Below are positions 61,672 to 64,000 of a DNA stretch of 64,000 nucleotides, piece by piece (positions within the stretch are counted from its first letter, which is position 1; each line of letters starts with the position of its first letter). The notes beneath the pieces were generated by a model. That model did no database searches. It was not told the origin of the DNA and was given only the letters and a program-made list of their open reading frames with translations. Origin of the DNA: CBDFLD01 sp965249005 (GTDB taxonomy: Bacteria > Acidobacteriota > UBA6911); contig CBDFLD010000014.1 in the NCBI GenBank assembly GCA_965249005.1, positions 298,234-362,233 on the forward strand, given 5' to 3'. The translations under genes were made by a program, and so were the position numbers.

Positions 61672-63283
61672 GACCCGCACACTAACGACCGGGAAGACGG
61701 TTTTTGATTACGCCGACGAGCTTGTCGTCTCTGTCCCCACTTCCTGTGGCAGAACTGGACACTGCCACGAATGCGTGGTCGAGATCAAAAAGGGCATGGA
61801 TGCGCTCTGCCCACGAACCGAAGCCGAGTCCTTCTTGAGGGAAGGGTTCCGTTTGGCCTGCCAGGCGGAAATCCGGGAGATCGAGGCAGAGGTCGAGTTT
61901 TCACCCCTCCGCAGGACCCCCAAGATTCTCACACTTTCAGACGAAAGGTCCGTGGACCCGAATCCCATGGTCACACGCCAGGGTGAATCCGTCTGCTACG
62001 ACGGTGAAGTGATTGACAAGTTTCGAGGGCATATCTATGGCCTTGCGATCGATCTTGGCACAACAACCGTGGTCGCGGATCTGGTGGACCTGGAAACCGG
62101 AAGGAGCGTCCACACGAGCTCGTTTTTGAATCCTCAAGCATTCGGCGGAAGCGACGTCATGCACCGCATTTCCTATGACGGCGGGGAATTTCAAGGTGAG
62201 CTCCAGAAGGCGATCGTGAGCACAGTCAATCACGAGATTCAGGTGATGGGTGAGCGTCTCGGATTCGCTCGCCAGGAAGTTTACGAGATTGTGGTCGTAG
62301 GAAACTCGACGATGCGCGATATCCTCTTCAAGCTGGATGTGCAGAGCATCGGCCAAAAACCTTACAAGTCGATCATCGAGCACGAGTACCTGGCGGGCAA
62401 ACGCGACACGACGTCGCTCCTTCAAAGCACCCGGCGGCTTGGGCTTCGAGCCAATCCCAGGGCGAAGATATACGCGTTGCCCCTGATCGGAAGCCACGTG
62501 GGAGGTGACGTGGCTGCAGATCTCGCGGCCATCGACATGGAGAAGCAGCAGGATGTTGTCATGGTCGTGGACGTGGGAACGAACACAGAGGTCGTCTTAG
62601 GACACGCGGGCCGGATGATGGCGGCCTCCTGTCCGGCTGGACCTGCCTTTGAGGGCGGGGTCATCAAGTACGGTATGCCCGGCTTCGAAGGGGCAATCGA
62701 GTCTATCCGGCTGGGACAGAACAGTCATTTCGACTATCAGACCATTGGAGATTTGGAACCGGAAGGGATTTGCGGTTCGGGGTTCATAGACCTGCTTGCG
62801 GAACTCCGACGCAGCGGCGGCATGACGCCAAAAGGAGTGTTTGCGGACAAGTCATATGAGCTGACCATCGTTCCCGAGTACGGAATCACCTTCTCCCGGG
62901 AGGATGCGAGCAACCTCGCGCAGGCAAAGGCAGCCAACTACTGCGGCCAGTTTATCGTGATGCGGAACTATGGCGTGGACCCGTCGGAGATAAGCAGACT
63001 TTATCTCGCGGGCGGGTTCGCAAACTATGTGGATGTCGAAAACGCGATCGAGATCGGTTTCCTGGCCCCGGTTCCGAAAGACCGTATTTTCAAAGTCGGG
63101 AACGCGGCCCTGCAGGGGGCGAGAGAGGTTCTACTTTCGCGGCGAAGACGGGACACGATCGAGCGTCTCGTAAAAGGGATCGAACACATCGAGCTCGAAA
63201 CGACGCCCGACTTCTTCGAGGTGTTCGTAGAAGCCTGTCAGTTCAAACCGATGCCGGCAAAACTCAGACCGAACGCAGCTTGA
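61646..63283 (+). CDS. Reductive activator of corrinoid proteins ([2Fe-2S] ferredoxin plus DUF4445/ASKHA domain)
   Basis: 545 residues. A [2Fe-2S] domain at the N-terminus has C34, C40, C43 and C72 (TSCGRTGHCHEC and RLACQ). The large part from about residue 130 is an ASKHA ATPase: AIDLGTTTVVADLVDL, VVVGNSTMRDIL, VVDVGTNTEVVLG, GICGSGFIDLLAELR and LAGGFANYVD. Such RACE proteins use ATP to reduce inactivated Co(II) corrinoid to Co(I). Activators of O-demethylases are 550-650 residues; this one is at the short end. It is followed, across the circle join, by the MetF-MetV gene 13 bases on. Confidence 0.92.
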   Translation: MGTISHNGKTRTLTTGKTVFDYADELVVSVPTSCGRTGHCHECVVEIKKGMDALCPRTEAESFLREGFRLACQAEIREIEAEVEFSPLRRTPKILTLSDERSVDPNPMVTRQGESVCYDGEVIDKFRGHIYGLAIDLGTTTVVADLVDLETGRSVHTSSFLNPQAFGGSDVMHRISYDGGEFQGELQKAIVSTVNHEIQVMGERLGFARQEVYEIVVVGNSTMRDILFKLDVQSIGQKPYKSIIEHEYLAGKRDTTSLLQSTRRLGLRANPRAKIYALPLIGSHVGGDVAADLAAIDMEKQQDVVMVVDVGTNTEVVLGHAGRMMAASCPAGPAFEGGVIKYGMPGFEGAIESIRLGQNSHFDYQTIGDLEPEGICGSGFIDLLAELRRSGGMTPKGVFADKSYELTIVPEYGITFSREDASNLAQAKAANYCGQFIVMRNYGVDPSEISRLYLAGGFANYVDVENAIEIGFLAPVPKDRIFKVGNAALQGAREVLLSRRRRDTIERLVKGIEHIELETTPDFFEVFVEACQFKPMPAKLRPNAA

Positions 63284-64000
63284 GCACTTAGTTAGAATGC
63301 ACGACGCTCCAAAACGAACGCGACCAGTCTTAACTCCGTGGACCAAACAATCCCTGCGCCATCTCCTGCAGGAGACGGACACCTTCATTACCTGCGTGGA
63401 ACTCGTCACTTCAAGGGGCGTTATTACGGAGCACCGCGTGAGCCGGGTTCTCGAGCTGGCGCGCGGGCTTGCAGAGCACCCACGCATCCACGGGTTGAGC
63501 ATCACCGACAACCCGGGTGGGAACGCCTCGGTGAGCGCGGATACACTGGGGATCGATCTGATCTCGCGCGGCCAGGAAGTGATTATCCATATCTCCTGCA
63601 AGGACTGGAATAGAAACGCACTCCAGAGCCAGGGCTGGTCCATGGCCAGCAAGGGATTCAACAATATCCTGGCCTTGTCCGGCGACTATCCCATTGACGG
63701 TTACGAGGGCCTCGCAGGCGGCGTGTTCGATATCGACTCCGTTGGGCTGCTCAAGATGCTTTCCGATATGAACGAGGGCCTCGAGGTCAACCAAAATGGC
63801 AAGGCAGCCGAGGTCCTGGAGCGCACGAGATTCTTCCTGGGTGCTGTGGTGAACAACTACAAGATGCACGAACGGGAGGTCATGCCCCAGTACTTCAAAC
63901 TGGCGAAGAAGATCGAAACCGGAGCAGAATTCATCATCAATCAAATAGGATATGATTCCCGCAAGCAAGATGAATTGATCAAATACATGAAGCTACACGA
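63272..64000. repeat. Terminal direct repeat, right copy (circle overlap)
   Basis: Same sequence as 1-729. It contains the start of the MTHFR gene from 63297. Confidence 0.9.
63297..64000 (+). CDS. metF: MetF-MetV fusion, second view of the gene at 26-1630 (cut by window end)
   Basis: The first 234 codons of the gene annotated at 26-1630, repeated because the window wraps past the join. It is open to the end of the window, so it is not a pseudogene; the whole gene is described at its first occurrence. Confidence 0.85.
   Translation, partial: MHDAPKRTRPVLTPWTKQSLRHLLQETDTFITCVELVTSRGVITEHRVSRVLELARGLAEHPRIHGLSITDNPGGNASVSADTLGIDLISRGQEVIIHISCKDWNRNALQSQGWSMASKGFNNILALSGDYPIDGYEGLAGGVFDIDSVGLLKMLSDMNEGLEVNQNGKAAEVLERTRFFLGAVVNNYKMHEREVMPQYFKLAKKIETGAEFIINQIGYDSRKQDELIKYMKLH

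Noticed and set aside
1..64000. CRISPR arrays, tRNA/rRNA genes, phage structural genes, plasmid replication genes, antiphage systems
   Set aside because: None was found on reading both strands; the AAA/DUF4143 gene alone is not evidence of a defence system.

Overview
Origin and topology. The window looks like DNA from an Acidobacteriota-type bacterium. The evidence is a TonB-dependent receptor with an N-terminal carboxypeptidase-like domain, PPC / DUF1549-DUF1553 / DUF1501 secreted proteins, DUF1080 proteins, a sulfatase and many Tat-exported sugar enzymes. A planctomycete or other sponge/soil lineage cannot be excluded from one window. Bases 1-729 are repeated at 63272-64000, and the operon reads through the join without a break, so the source is best read as a 63,271-bp circle shown with a 729-base wrap. 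I see no replication, partition or mobilisation gene, so a plasmid is not demonstrated.

C1 region, across the join (57.7 kb to 4 kb). A FadR-type GntR regulator (57872-58609, minus) is divergent from a nine-gene plus-strand operon: an unknown protein with a duplicated FPCG motif, an MtaA/CmuA-type (UroD-fold) methyltransferase, a corrinoid protein, a small Cys-rich protein, a [2Fe-2S]/ASKHA corrinoid reductive activator, a fused MetF-MetV methylenetetrahydrofolate reductase, a homocysteine-methyltransferase-fold protein, a methyl-H4folate:corrinoid methyltransferase and a PF13769-type small protein. Together they look like a self-contained demethylation module that moves a substrate methyl group by corrinoid to H4folate and on to methylene-H4folate. 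Two copies of GGTCAGACC, one before gntR and one at the predicted start of the operon, are likely operators. The module sits between E1-beta and E2 genes of a 2-oxoacid dehydrogenase, with a 45-bp imperfect copy of the E1-beta 3' end next to E2, so it appears to have been inserted into a former E1-E2 operon.

4-17 kb: catabolic genes. These are E1-beta, E1-alpha, an SDR and a D-2-hydroxyacid dehydrogenase on the minus strand, followed by two isochorismatase-fold hydrolases, an exported M20 amidohydrolase, a phytoene-desaturase-like flavoprotein, a Tat-exported five-bladed-propeller glycosidase, an MBL-fold hydrolase and a GH127-like protein.

17-31 kb: export-rich block on the plus strand. It holds a PQQ alcohol dehydrogenase with cytochrome c, a propeller glycosidase-like protein, PPC, DUF1549/1553 and two DUF1501 proteins (one an in-frame deletion chimera), a sulfatase and DUF1080.

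31-45 kb: an AAA/DUF4143 ATPase, a GH32 and a GH127 enzyme sharing a duplicated leader, then a degraded zone (GNAT, a DUF305 relic, repeats), then a sugar-isomerase-like protein, PQQ dehydrogenase and double DUF1080 cluster, an alpha/beta-hydrolase relic and an enolase-superfamily gene.

45-49.5 kb: mobile-element graveyard. An IS91-like element (tyrosine integrase plus HUH transposase) occupies one copy of a repeat whose empty copy lies at 36.6 kb. It is followed by relics of a class V aminotransferase, an IS256 transposase and an IclR regulator.

50-57.7 kb: the TonB receptor with a terminator, a truncated propeller hydrolase, a hydroxypyruvate-reductase-like dehydrogenase, an HpcH/HpaI aldolase and E2. 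All functional calls rest on reading motifs by eye; no database search was run.
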